This document shows, in pieces, positions 52,337 through 60,521 of a stretch of 64,000 nt of DNA (its first letter is position 1; each line of letters opens with the position of its first letter). Where the stretch lies: assembly GCF_036021035.1 (NCBI RefSeq), contig NZ_CP107930.1:1550001-1614000 (forward strand), in the 5' to 3' direction. The notes under the pieces were generated by a model that did not search any database, was not told the origin of the DNA, and saw nothing but the letters and a program-made list of their open reading frames with translations. The translations under genes and the position numbers were made by a program. Source of the stretch: Kineococcus sp. NBC_00420 (GTDB lineage Bacteria; Actinomycetota; Actinomycetes; Actinomycetales; Kineococcaceae).

Positions 52337-53977
52337 GTGACCACGTTCCCCCTCGTCAGCACCCCCGCCGGCGGCCTGGGCCGCCGCAGCGTCCTCGCCG
52401 GCGCAGCCGCCGGCACCGGCCTGCTCGTGGCCGGTCAGCACAGCGCGTCCGCGACCCAGAGCCCCGACCGGGCGACGAAGTCCTTCGCCTCACGCCTGGG
52501 CAACCCCTTCACCCTCGGCGTCGCCTCCGGGGAACCCACGCCCGACGGCATCGTCCTGTGGACGCGACTGGCGCCCTACCCCTACGCCGAGGACGGGCGG
52601 GGCGGCATGCCGGACCGCGACGTCCCCGTCGAGTGGGAACTCGCGGAGGACGACGCGTTCCGCCGCATCGTGCGCAGCGGCCGGACGGTCGCCCCGTCCC
52701 AGCTCGGGCACAGCGTCCACGTCGAGGTCGACCGCCTGCCCTCGGGGCGGGAGTTCTTCTACCGCTTCCGCCTCGCCGGTCTGGGCGGGGAGGTCTCCCC
52801 GGTCGGCATGACCCGCACCGCCCCGGCCCTGAGGTCCTGGGGCACACCGCTGACCATGGCGTTCGCGTCCTGCGCGCAGTACGAACACGGCTGGTTCACC
52901 GCCTACCGCCGCCTGGCCGAGGAACAGCCGGACGTGGTCCTCTTCCTCGGGGACTACATCTACGAGTACCAGGCGGACACGTACGTCTCGCCCTCGGGCA
53001 GCAACGTGCGCGACCACATGGGCCCGGAGACGGTGTCACTGGCCAACTACCGCCAGCGCCACGCCCAGTACAAGGCGGACCCGGACCTGCAGGCCGCGCA
53101 CGCGGTGGCTCCGTGGATCGTCACCTGGGACGACCACGAGGTCGAGAACAACTACGCCGCACTCGTCGCCGAGGAACAGGTCCCCGTGCCGACCCTCGAG
53201 GAGTTCACCGCCCGCCGGGCCGCGGCCTACCAGGCCTACTACGAGAACATGCCGCTGCGTGCCGACGCCCGTCCCCGGGGTGCCGACATGCAGTTGTACC
53301 GCCGCCTCAGCTGGGGACGGCTGGCGAACTTCCACGTGCTCGACACGCGCCAGTTCCGCGACGACCAGCCCGGTGGGGACACGTTCCCCAGCGCCGGCCC
53401 GGAACGCGACGAGCCCCAGCGCACCATCATGGGCGAGGAGCAGGAGGCGTGGCTGCTCGACGGCCTCGAACGCTCCGGCGCGACGTGGGACGTCATCGCC
53501 CAGCAGGTCATGTTCCACGAGCACGACTACGTCCCGGGTGTCGACCGGGGTTTCAACCCCGACTCCTGGGACGGGTACACCGCCAACCGCCAGCGACTGC
53601 TGGACGAGTTCGCGGAACGCGGGGTGGAGAACCCCGTCGTCCTCTCCGGCGACGTGCACAAGCACTACGCGGCGGACCTCTCCCGGGTCGCCACCGACCC
53701 GGGCTCCGCGCCCGTGGGCGTCGAACTGGTCGCCACCTCGATCACGTCCGGGGGTGACGGGGGTGACGACTACGCGACCCGCGACAGCGAACTGGCCGAC
53801 AACCCCGACCTGAAGCTCGCCAACAACCAGCGCGGCTACGTCGTCGCGCGCCTGGACCGGCACGAGATGCGCGCGGAGTTCCGGGTGCTCGACCGGGTGT
53901 CGCAGCCGGGGGCCGCAGCGGGCACCCGCGCGACCTTCGTCGTCGAGGCCGGACGCCCCGGGCTGCAGGAGGCCTGA
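52337..53977 (+). CDS. phoD: alkaline phosphatase D (PhoD), Tat-exported
   Basis: 546 residues. A twin-Arg signal is visible (LGRRSVLAGAAAGTGLLVAG, ending near SASA). The N-terminal beta domain (TLGVASGEPTPDGIVLWTRL) and catalytic domain (FASCAQYEHGWFTAYR, FLGDYIYEY, WDDHEVENNY, VVLSGDVHKHY) are those of PhoD, a Ca/Fe phosphodiesterase-phosphatase that releases phosphate from organic esters outside the cell. GTG at 52337 with GAGGA six bases upstream. Phosphate control is suggested by the repeat upstream. Confidence 0.93.
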   Translation: MTTFPLVSTPAGGLGRRSVLAGAAAGTGLLVAGQHSASATQSPDRATKSFASRLGNPFTLGVASGEPTPDGIVLWTRLAPYPYAEDGRGGMPDRDVPVEWELAEDDAFRRIVRSGRTVAPSQLGHSVHVEVDRLPSGREFFYRFRLAGLGGEVSPVGMTRTAPALRSWGTPLTMAFASCAQYEHGWFTAYRRLAEEQPDVVLFLGDYIYEYQADTYVSPSGSNVRDHMGPETVSLANYRQRHAQYKADPDLQAAHAVAPWIVTWDDHEVENNYAALVAEEQVPVPTLEEFTARRAAAYQAYYENMPLRADARPRGADMQLYRRLSWGRLANFHVLDTRQFRDDQPGGDTFPSAGPERDEPQRTIMGEEQEAWLLDGLERSGATWDVIAQQVMFHEHDYVPGVDRGFNPDSWDGYTANRQRLLDEFAERGVENPVVLSGDVHKHYAADLSRVATDPGSAPVGVELVATSITSGGDGGDDYATRDSELADNPDLKLANNQRGYVVARLDRHEMRAEFRVLDRVSQPGAAAGTRATFVVEAGRPGLQEA

Positions 53978-53986
53978 GAGCCGCGG

Positions 53987-54015
53987 CGGGGCGGTGTCCT
54001 CGTGGCACCGCCCCG
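53987..54015 (+). terminator. hairpin terminator after phoD
   Basis: CGGGGCGGTG and CACCGCCCCG form a perfect 10-base stem around a nine-base loop, nine bases after the phoD stop and before the CYTH-CHAD gene. A short TTGCC follows, not a full U-tract. Confidence 0.75.
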
Positions 54016-54134
54016 TTGCCGCGCTCCGTGCTTCGATGGGCCGGGGACTCACTCCCGGTAGTCGATCGACAGCGCGGAGTACGCCCGCCGGCCATGATCG
54101 TGCGCCGACGTCCGCGGGCGGGTAGACAAGAAGG

Positions 54135-55817
54135 ATGGTCGACGCCCACGAAGAGATCGAAGTGAAGTACGAGTTCGCCCCCGACGCCGAGCTGCCGCCG
54201 CTGGCCGCCGTGCTGCCCGAGGACGACGCCAGCGGGCTGCGCGTCGGTGACCGCGACGAGTTCGTCCTCGACGCCGTCTACTTCGACACCCCCGACCTGC
54301 GACTCTCCGGGGCGAGGACGACGCTGCGCCGGCGCACCGGCGGCGTCGACGCCGGGTGGCACCTGAAGACCCCCGGCGACGACGGCGCCCGCCTCGAACG
54401 CCGGGTACCGCTGGGACGCGCGGTCCGCACCGTCCCCGTCGCGCTGCGCCGCCTCGTGGAGACCCTGACCGAGGGACAGCCGCTCGTACCGGTGGTCCGG
54501 CTGTCCACGCACCGGAGCGTGCAGACGGTCCTCGACGTCAGTGGTCGACGGTTGCTGGAACTCGCCGACGACAGGGTCGAGGCCCACCGGCTGCTGCCGG
54601 CCGGGGGTTCCGGGGAGCCGGGCGCGGGGCAGACGTGGCGCGAGGTGGAACTGGAACTCCTCGACGGCGACCGTGCGGTCTTCGACGCCGTCGACGCCGC
54701 GCTGCGGGCGGCCGGCCTGGTCGTCTCGACGAGTTCCTCGAAGGTCGGGCGCGTCCTGGCGGGGATGCCGCCGGAACCCGCGGCCGACGACCACACCACC
54801 GACACCGATCCTGACACCGTTACCGCGGAGGTCGTCCCCGTCGAGGTGACCACGCCGTCCGCCGCGACCCCGACGGAACCCCGGACGTTGTCCCGCGGCA
54901 CGACCCCCCGGCGCAAGGAACTGTCGACGGCGTCGAGCGCGGGCGACGTGCTCTTCCTGCACCTGCGCGAACAGGTCCAGCAGGTCTTCGACCAGGACGC
55001 CCGCGTCCGGGCCGACGAGCCCGACAGCGTGCACAGGATGCGGGTCGCCACCCGCCGCCTGCGCAGCGCGCTCCGCACGTTCCAGCCCCTGCTGGGCGCA
55101 CCGACGAAACCGTTGCGGGACGAGCTGCGCTGGCTCGCCGCCGAGCTGGGACGGGCACGCGACGCGGAGGTCCTGCGCGACCGCCTGGTGCAGGCGGTCG
55201 CGTCGTTGGACGTCACCCCCGAGGACCCCGCAGCGACGGGAGCCGTACCGCAGCGGGTGGCCGAGCAGCTGGGGTCGGACTACCGACGGGCCCACGACCA
55301 GGTGCTCCTTGAACTGGACTCCGAGCGCTACCAACGCCTGCTGGACACCCTCCAGGAGTTCGTCGAGAGCCCGGCGACGAGCCCGAAGGCCCGTCGTCCC
55401 GCGGGGAAGGAACTCCCGAAGCGCGTCGCCCGGACGTACCGCACGCTGGCGGAGCTGGTCGCCGCCGCGCAGGACGCCCCCGCCGGTCACGCACGGGACG
55501 AGCTGTTCCACGAGGCCCGCAAGGCCGCGAAGCAGGTGCGCTACGCCGCCGAGGCGGTCGCCGTCGTGTTCGGGAAGGACGCCAAGCGGTTCGCCGCGGC
55601 GACGACCGCGGTGCAGGAGGTCCTCGGTGAGCACCAGGACTCCGTCGTCACCCGCGAGCGGTTGGCCGAGCTGGCCGCGCGGGCGGAGCCCGAGGTGGCC
55701 TTCGCCTACGGACGGCTGTTCGCGCAGGAGGAGACCCACGCCCGGCTCAGCGAGTCCGACGTCGAGGAGGCCTGGAAGGCACTGCGGGCCAAGCGCCTCC
55801 ACCGCTGGCTGCGGTGA
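54135..55817 (+). CDS. CYTH-CHAD domain protein (inorganic triphosphatase/polyphosphate-related)
   Basis: 560 residues. The CYTH domain is N-terminal (about 1-210) with its ExExK motif at Glu7-Glu9-Lys11 and the LRRRTGG and WHLKTP strands. A Thr/Pro-rich linker follows, then a CHAD helical domain (about 270-560) with conserved His/Arg in VHRMRVATRRLRSALR and LFHEARKAAKQVRYAAEAV. CYTH proteins hydrolyse triphosphates; CHAD domains bind polyphosphate. This fits the phosphorus theme next to phoD. ATG at 54135. Confidence 0.9.
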   Translation: MVDAHEEIEVKYEFAPDAELPPLAAVLPEDDASGLRVGDRDEFVLDAVYFDTPDLRLSGARTTLRRRTGGVDAGWHLKTPGDDGARLERRVPLGRAVRTVPVALRRLVETLTEGQPLVPVVRLSTHRSVQTVLDVSGRRLLELADDRVEAHRLLPAGGSGEPGAGQTWREVELELLDGDRAVFDAVDAALRAAGLVVSTSSSKVGRVLAGMPPEPAADDHTTDTDPDTVTAEVVPVEVTTPSAATPTEPRTLSRGTTPRRKELSTASSAGDVLFLHLREQVQQVFDQDARVRADEPDSVHRMRVATRRLRSALRTFQPLLGAPTKPLRDELRWLAAELGRARDAEVLRDRLVQAVASLDVTPEDPAATGAVPQRVAEQLGSDYRRAHDQVLLELDSERYQRLLDTLQEFVESPATSPKARRPAGKELPKRVARTYRTLAELVAAAQDAPAGHARDELFHEARKAAKQVRYAAEAVAVVFGKDAKRFAAATTAVQEVLGEHQDSVVTRERLAELAARAEPEVAFAYGRLFAQEETHARLSESDVEEAWKALRAKRLHRWLR

Positions 55818-55880
55818 CCGGATGCGCGCCGGGTCGGGTCGGCACCGGAAGACGCTGACCCGCCCCCAGTTCCCGCGCAG

Positions 55881-56060
55881 TGTGGCCTCGGCTACCGACG
55901 CCGCCAGGCCGGAGACGTTCGCGGCGAACTCCTGGAACCTGCTGGACCCCTCGGTGACGTTGCGGACCACGTCAGGAGCCACCTGCACCGCCACCACCGC
56001 CGGGGAGGTCTCCCGCGCCGCAGTGGAGCTGAACGAACTCGTCGCCACCTCCACCCTGTG
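55881..56060 (-). pseudogene. relic of a methyl-accepting chemotaxis protein signalling domain
   Basis: About 60 residues in one minus frame read like the end of an actinobacterial MCP signalling domain: VRNVTEGSSRFQEFAANVSG and LAASVAEAT parallel the usual MSRSVAEAATGSGEIAANISGVA pattern. There is no start, and the reading stops matching afterwards. It directly follows the IS3 relic on the same strand, so the two may derive from one rearrangement. The match is by eye only. Confidence 0.45.
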
Positions 56061-56068
56061 GGCGTCGG

Positions 56069-56207
56069 TCGAGCGAGAGACTGCTGACGCCGCCGGCGGT
56101 GGTAGGTGCCCTCGATCCAGATGACGATGGCGAGACGCGGTTCTTCGCGGCCACGCCGTCCGGCGGTTGAGGACGTTCTCCGAAAACGGGCTGACGAACG
56201 ACTCCAC
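56069..56207 (-). mobile_element. IS3-family transposase (OrfB) C-terminal relic, frameshifted
   Basis: In one minus frame VESFVSPFSENVLNRRTAWP follows the (A)ESF...K.E...RRTWP stretch of IS3 OrfB integrases. After a frame change near 56146, EPRLAIVIWIEGTYHRRRRQ follows the conserved IxxWIEGxYNRRRRH end. About 46 residues remain; the DDE catalytic residues upstream of this block and both inverted repeats are gone. It starts 13 bases past the GGDEF-EAL stop codon. Confidence 0.7.
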
Positions 56208-56219
56208 GGTCTGGAACCC

Positions 56220-58310
56220 TCAGCGACTCGTGGGTCGTGGCCCGCTCGGCGAGCGCGTCACGACCCCTGAGGGCCAGGGCAGCGGCAACGTCTCCGCCGG
56301 TGCCGGCCGGGCCAGCAGGAAGCCCTGCACGAACACCGCCCGACCGCGGGCCATCTCCTGCAGCAGCCGCAGCTGCGGCTCCGTCTCGATCCCCTCAGCG
56401 GTCACCGCCAGCCCGGTGCTCAGCCCCAGCTCCAGCAGCATCCGCACCACCGCAGCGTCTCGCTCGTCCTCCAGCATGCCCGCCACGAACCGCCGGTCGA
56501 TCTTCATCCCGTCCAACGCCAGGTCGGTCAGGTGGTGCAGCGTCGATGCGCCGGCTCCGAGGTCGTCCAACGTCAAGCGCACCCCCCCAGCCCGCAACCG
56601 CGCCAGATCCTCCGCGGCGGCCTGCAAGTGCTGCACCGTCGCCACCTCCGGGATCTCCAGGCGCAGCCGCTCAGCCGGAACCTGACAGTCTCCGACCGCA
56701 GCCAGGACCGCATCCGCCAGACCGGGCGCCTGCAGCCCCTGCACCGACAGGTTCACGTTGAGGAACGGCGGGGCCTGCAACCCCAGCTCCTGGGTCCAGG
56801 ACCGCAGCTGGCGCAACGCCATCTCGAGGACGTGGTGGTCCAGTTCGGCGGAGAACCCGGCGTCGGCGACCGCGTCCAGGAACTCCCCCGGCCCCAGGAG
56901 CCCCCGGCTGCGGTGCTGCCAGCGGACCAGGGCCTCCACACTGGCCAACTGCCCCGTCGCGACCTCGGTGATGGGTTGGAAGTGCAGGACGAACTCCCCC
57001 GCGTCCAGGGCGCGTTGCAGCTCCCGCCGATCGATCACCGAGGAGCTGGTCCCGACCCGATGGGTGACTCCCGTCACCACGTGGGCCCGGTGTCCGCCGG
57101 CGACCTTGGCCTGGTACATCGCCAGGTCCGCCTCCCGCAGCAGCACGTCCGCACGGGCGAAGACGTCACCACTCGGTCGGCGTTCTCGGCCGGTGGATCG
57201 GTTCGGGCCCGGGTCGCTCTCGAGCCGAGTTCTCGCAGCGGCGTCGTGGATGGCGTCGTCGGCGACGGCGATCCCGATGCTCGCCCGTCCTGGCAGGACC
57301 AGCTGCCCCACGGTGACCGTCCCACCCAGGCAGGCCAGGAGGCGCTGTCCCAGACCGTGAGCCGCCTGACCGGCCTCGACGTCGCCCGGTAGGCGAACGA
57401 TGACCGCGAACTCGTCACCGCCGAGTCGGGCCGGCAGATCCTGAGGACGGCACGAGGCGCGCAACCGTTCGGCGACGACCTGCAGCACCTGGTCCCCGAC
57501 ACCGTGGCCGTAGCTGTCGTTGAAGGCTTTGAACCCGTCCAGGTCGATGTAGACCACAGCCAACCGCTCACGCCGGTCAGGCTGCTGGAAGCAGCGGTGC
57601 AGGTACTGCAGGAAGTGGTCGCGGTTGGCCAACCGGGTCAGCGGGTCGGTCAAGGCGTGCTGCGCCAACTGCGCTGACAGCGCTCGGAAGACCGCCGCCA
57701 CGGACACCTGACGTGGCTCCTGGTCCTCGTCCACCACGAGGATGTCGCCGACGGCCACACCGGCCGCACCGACGTGGGCGCCGACGTCGCCTGGACGGTC
57801 AGCAGCGTCGCGGGACGGACTCTCAGTCCTCCCCCGCTGCGGAGCGGTACCTGGAGCACCTGCTCCGTCCGAGACCTGAGCCTGGTCGTGCTCGAGGACG
57901 AGGCGGGCGATGTCGGCGATGTCCGTGGCGGCGTCCACCACCAGCGGGGACCAGTCGGTCATCGCCTGGACGGTCTTGCGGGCGTGCAGGACCCGCCCGT
58001 AGCCCAACCGCCCGGTCATGAGCTGCTGGAAACGTGCCCGGGTCAACAACCCCCATCCCGCGGCCCGTCCCTGACCAGCAGCGTCGGCAGGAGGGTTCGA
58101 GGAATCGGCGGCGTGGTGAGCGGGCCGCACCGCAACACACGTCAACCGCGGATCGGAGCGGAACCGGTCGTCCAGGTCGGTGACGGGCAGATCCGCCGCG
58201 ACCGTCTCGAGAGGGCCGGCCAGCACGCCGACCGAGGTGTTGGCGGGCCCCGTGCTGAGCAGGTCGCTGATCCACAGACTCACAGCAGGGGTATCGGATG
58301 GATCCTGCAC
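56220..58310 (-). CDS. GGDEF-EAL c-di-GMP signalling protein
   Basis: 696 residues, no membrane segment. The N-terminal 230 residues look like a CBS-type ligand module (VTDLDDRFRSDPRLTCVAV, GLLTRARFQQLMTGRLGYGR, SPLVVDAATDIADIARLVL). The GGDEF domain keeps RLGGDEF (about 297) and the inhibition site RPQD before it. The EAL domain keeps EALVRW (about 459), NVNLSVQ, LTLDDLGAG, MKIDRRFV and AEGIETE, so both activities may be intact. It may either make or degrade c-di-GMP. GTG at 58310 lacks a clear ribosome site; a later GTG at VSLWISD is possible. Confidence 0.85.
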   Translation of the reverse strand: MQDPSDTPAVSLWISDLLSTGPANTSVGVLAGPLETVAADLPVTDLDDRFRSDPRLTCVAVRPAHHAADSSNPPADAAGQGRAAGWGLLTRARFQQLMTGRLGYGRVLHARKTVQAMTDWSPLVVDAATDIADIARLVLEHDQAQVSDGAGAPGTAPQRGRTESPSRDAADRPGDVGAHVGAAGVAVGDILVVDEDQEPRQVSVAAVFRALSAQLAQHALTDPLTRLANRDHFLQYLHRCFQQPDRRERLAVVYIDLDGFKAFNDSYGHGVGDQVLQVVAERLRASCRPQDLPARLGGDEFAVIVRLPGDVEAGQAAHGLGQRLLACLGGTVTVGQLVLPGRASIGIAVADDAIHDAAARTRLESDPGPNRSTGRERRPSGDVFARADVLLREADLAMYQAKVAGGHRAHVVTGVTHRVGTSSSVIDRRELQRALDAGEFVLHFQPITEVATGQLASVEALVRWQHRSRGLLGPGEFLDAVADAGFSAELDHHVLEMALRQLRSWTQELGLQAPPFLNVNLSVQGLQAPGLADAVLAAVGDCQVPAERLRLEIPEVATVQHLQAAAEDLARLRAGGVRLTLDDLGAGASTLHHLTDLALDGMKIDRRFVAGMLEDERDAAVVRMLLELGLSTGLAVTAEGIETEPQLRLLQEMARGRAVFVQGFLLARPAPAETLPLPWPSGVVTRSPSGPRPTSR

Positions 58311-58713
58311 GTTCTGACCATTGCATGATCGACATCATTCGGACAGCCGTACCGGTACGGACGCGCCCCACCCGTGACGCCGCCGCACGAGGTGCTGGAC
58401 GGAGCCGCGAGAGGTCGAGGTGGAACCGTGGCGGCGAGCTCAGGCCCTGTCCCCGACGACGTCGCAGCACAGGTGGTGACGTTCGTCACCCGCAGCCACG
58501 GTCCCCTGCCGGCCTCCGCGACGACGGAGACCCTCGACGACCGGGTGGCCGTGAGTTGTCTGGACTTCTGGACTAGTTCACGGTTCGGACACCCGACCGG
58601 GGGCGGCCTGCCACCTGCCCTCCCTAGCGTCGCGGCTGTGCCCGGGACTTCCCCGTGACCGCGCCCTCCTCCGCGGTTCCGCCGGGCCCCACCCGCCCCG
58701 AAAGGTCGCTCCC
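58311..58713. other. intergenic region before phnD
   Basis: 403 bases. No convincing gene; a 76-codon open frame from a GTG near 58429 has no recognisable product. The right half carries the TCTGGACT repeat and TGGACTAGTTCA palindrome listed separately. Confidence 0.5.
58559..58580. promoter_or_regulatory. direct repeat and near-palindrome, candidate PhnF operator
   Basis: TCTGGACT occurs twice in tandem (58559-58574) and the second copy runs into TGGACTAGTTCA (58569-58580), palindromic except for one base pair. It matches the mycobacterial PhnF site TGGTATAGACCA, as I recall it, at 8 of 12 positions. It lies 134 bases before the phnD start. Confidence 0.4.
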
Positions 58714-59694
58714 ATGCTCACGTCCCGCACCAGGCGCTTCGGAGCACTCGCCGCCGGCGCACTGCTCACCACGATGGCCGTGACGGGCTGCTCGGCCGCG
58801 AGCGACGCCGCGACCGGGTCCGGTTCCTCTTCAGGGTCGTCCGGGGGTACCTGGGCGAAGTCCGAGGGGACGATCGTCTTCGGCGCCACCCCGGACCAGG
58901 CCGGCTCCGACTCGAACTGGAAGCCCCTCGAGGACTACATCGCGAAGGAGACCGGCTACGAGGTCGAGTACTACCCCACCGCCGACTACACGGCCCTCAT
59001 CGCCGCGGCCGCCGCCGGCAAGGTGGACATGGTCACCAGCGGTGCCCTGCAGTACGTCATGGCCAACAACAAGGGCGCCACTCTGGAACCCGTCGCCGCC
59101 GTGCTCAGCTCCCCCGACGTCAAGGACCCCGGGTACTACTCCGAGGCCATCGTTCCCAGCGGATCGCCCATCACCTCCCTCGCGGGTGCGAAGGGCCACA
59201 CCGTCTGCTTCGTCGACCCCAACTCGACGTCGGGTTTCCTCTTCGGGCTCTACCAGTTGTCCAAGGCCGGACTGAACGTGACACCGTCGGGCACCGACGC
59301 GAACGGGAACCCCACGTTCAGCGACTTCACGGCCTACTTCGCGGGCGCCCACGACAAGTCGGAACAGGCCGTCGCCTCCAAGCAGTGCGACGTCGGCTTC
59401 GCCGAGGACACCATCGCCGAACCCGGTGCGGCCAAGGGCGAGGTGACGGTCATCGGCAAGGAGTACGTCCCGGGGGGTCCGTTGTCGATCTCCACGGCAC
59501 TGCCCGAGGACGTCAAGGCCAAGCTCACCTCGGCCCTCCAGGGCGCGTCGGTGGAGGCCATCAAGGGTTCCGGCGTCGACGTGACCGACGGTTTCACCTC
59601 CGGCTACTTCGGCGTCGAGCCGGAGAACGCGGACTACTACAAGACCATCGCGGACCTGTGCACCGAGATCCCCGCGGCCAAGTGCACCGGCTGA
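58714..59694 (+). CDS. phnD: phosphonate/phosphite-type ABC transporter substrate-binding lipoprotein
   Basis: 326 residues. Signal with lipobox VTGC at about residue 26, a Gly/Ser linker, then the PhnD fold (VFGATPDQAGSDSNWKPLEDYIAKETGYEVEYYP, VDMVTSGALQYVMANNKGA, CFVDPNSTSGFLFGLYQL, DVGFAEDTIAE). The YxxLxxxLAAG-like stretch TADYTALIAAAAAGKVD is typical. Ligand may be a phosphonate, phosphite or phosphate; the phnF neighbour favours a phosphorus compound. ATG with GAAAGG upstream. Confidence 0.85.
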   Translation: MLTSRTRRFGALAAGALLTTMAVTGCSAASDAATGSGSSSGSSGGTWAKSEGTIVFGATPDQAGSDSNWKPLEDYIAKETGYEVEYYPTADYTALIAAAAAGKVDMVTSGALQYVMANNKGATLEPVAAVLSSPDVKDPGYYSEAIVPSGSPITSLAGAKGHTVCFVDPNSTSGFLFGLYQLSKAGLNVTPSGTDANGNPTFSDFTAYFAGAHDKSEQAVASKQCDVGFAEDTIAEPGAAKGEVTVIGKEYVPGGPLSISTALPEDVKAKLTSALQGASVEAIKGSGVDVTDGFTSGYFGVEPENADYYKTIADLCTEIPAAKCTG

Positions 59695-59723
59695 GCGTGC
59701 GGACGAACTGAGGGAGCACAACC

Positions 59724-60521
59724 GTGACCAGCACGACGATCTCACCGGTCATCGCCGTCTCCGCGGTGACCAAGGACTTCGGCACCACGCACGCACTGCG
59801 CGGCGTCGACCTCACGGTGCGCCACGGTGAGGTCGTCGTGCTCCTCGGACTCTCCGGGTCGGGCAAGTCGACGTTGCTGCGCCACCTCGACGGCCTGGAG
59901 TTCCCGACGTCGGGTACCGTCCGCGTCCTCGACCAGGACGTGCCCGCGCTGGCTCCCGGTGCGTTGCGCACCTTGCGTGGACGCGTTGCCATGATCTTCC
60001 AGCAGTTCGAACTGGTGCCCTCCCTCACGGTGCTCGAAAACGTGCTGACGGGGGCGCTGGGTCGCTTGCGCGGCCCGCGGCTGGGCCTGTGGACCTACCC
60101 TCGCGCGGCGAAGCTCACCGCCCTGAACCACCTCGATCGGGTGGGTCTGCTGGAGAAGGCCTACCAGCGCGCTGATCAGCTCTCGGGCGGTCAGCAGCAG
60201 CGCGTCGCGATCGCCCGGGCCCTCATGCAGGACCCGGAGGTCCTGCTGGCCGACGAACCCGTCGCGAGCCTGGACCCGGAATCGAGTGACCAGGTCATGG
60301 CCCTCATCCGCGAGATCGCAGCCGAACGGGGACTGACGGTCGTGTGCAGCCTGCACCAGGTCGACCTCGCACTCGGGTGGGCCGACAGGATCGTCGGTCT
60401 GCGCGGCGGCGAGGTCGTGCTGGACACCCCCACGGCCGGCCTGTCCAAGGCGCAGGTCATGGAGGTCTACGGCCGGGTGGCCGTCCCGGTCGGTGGCCTC
60501 GCAGCCGGAAACCTCCGGTGA
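59724..60521 (+). CDS. phnC: phosphonate-type ABC transporter ATP-binding protein
   Basis: 265 residues. Walker A GLSGSGKST at 42-50, Q-loop IFQQFELVP, signature LSGGQQQR at 153-160, Walker B VLLADEPVASLD at about 173-184 and the switch His in CSLHQVD. The sequence is of the PhnC group. GTG start with GAGGGAG upstream; GTGA overlap into phnE. Confidence 0.92.
   Translation: MTSTTISPVIAVSAVTKDFGTTHALRGVDLTVRHGEVVVLLGLSGSGKSTLLRHLDGLEFPTSGTVRVLDQDVPALAPGALRTLRGRVAMIFQQFELVPSLTVLENVLTGALGRLRGPRLGLWTYPRAAKLTALNHLDRVGLLEKAYQRADQLSGGQQQRVAIARALMQDPEVLLADEPVASLDPESSDQVMALIREIAAERGLTVVCSLHQVDLALGWADRIVGLRGGEVVLDTPTAGLSKAQVMEVYGRVAVPVGGLAAGNLR

Larger units (their letters stand above)
55818..56219. 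other. intergenic relic region
   Basis: 402 bases with no intact gene. It holds the decayed chemoreceptor fragment and IS3 transposase fragment described next, both on the minus strand and downstream of the GGDEF-EAL gene. Confidence 0.6.

Noticed and set aside
58429-58658. A 76-codon open frame from a GTG with a GAGGTGG upstream
   Set aside because: No recognisable features, and it overlaps the probable control region of phnD; coding status cannot be supported.
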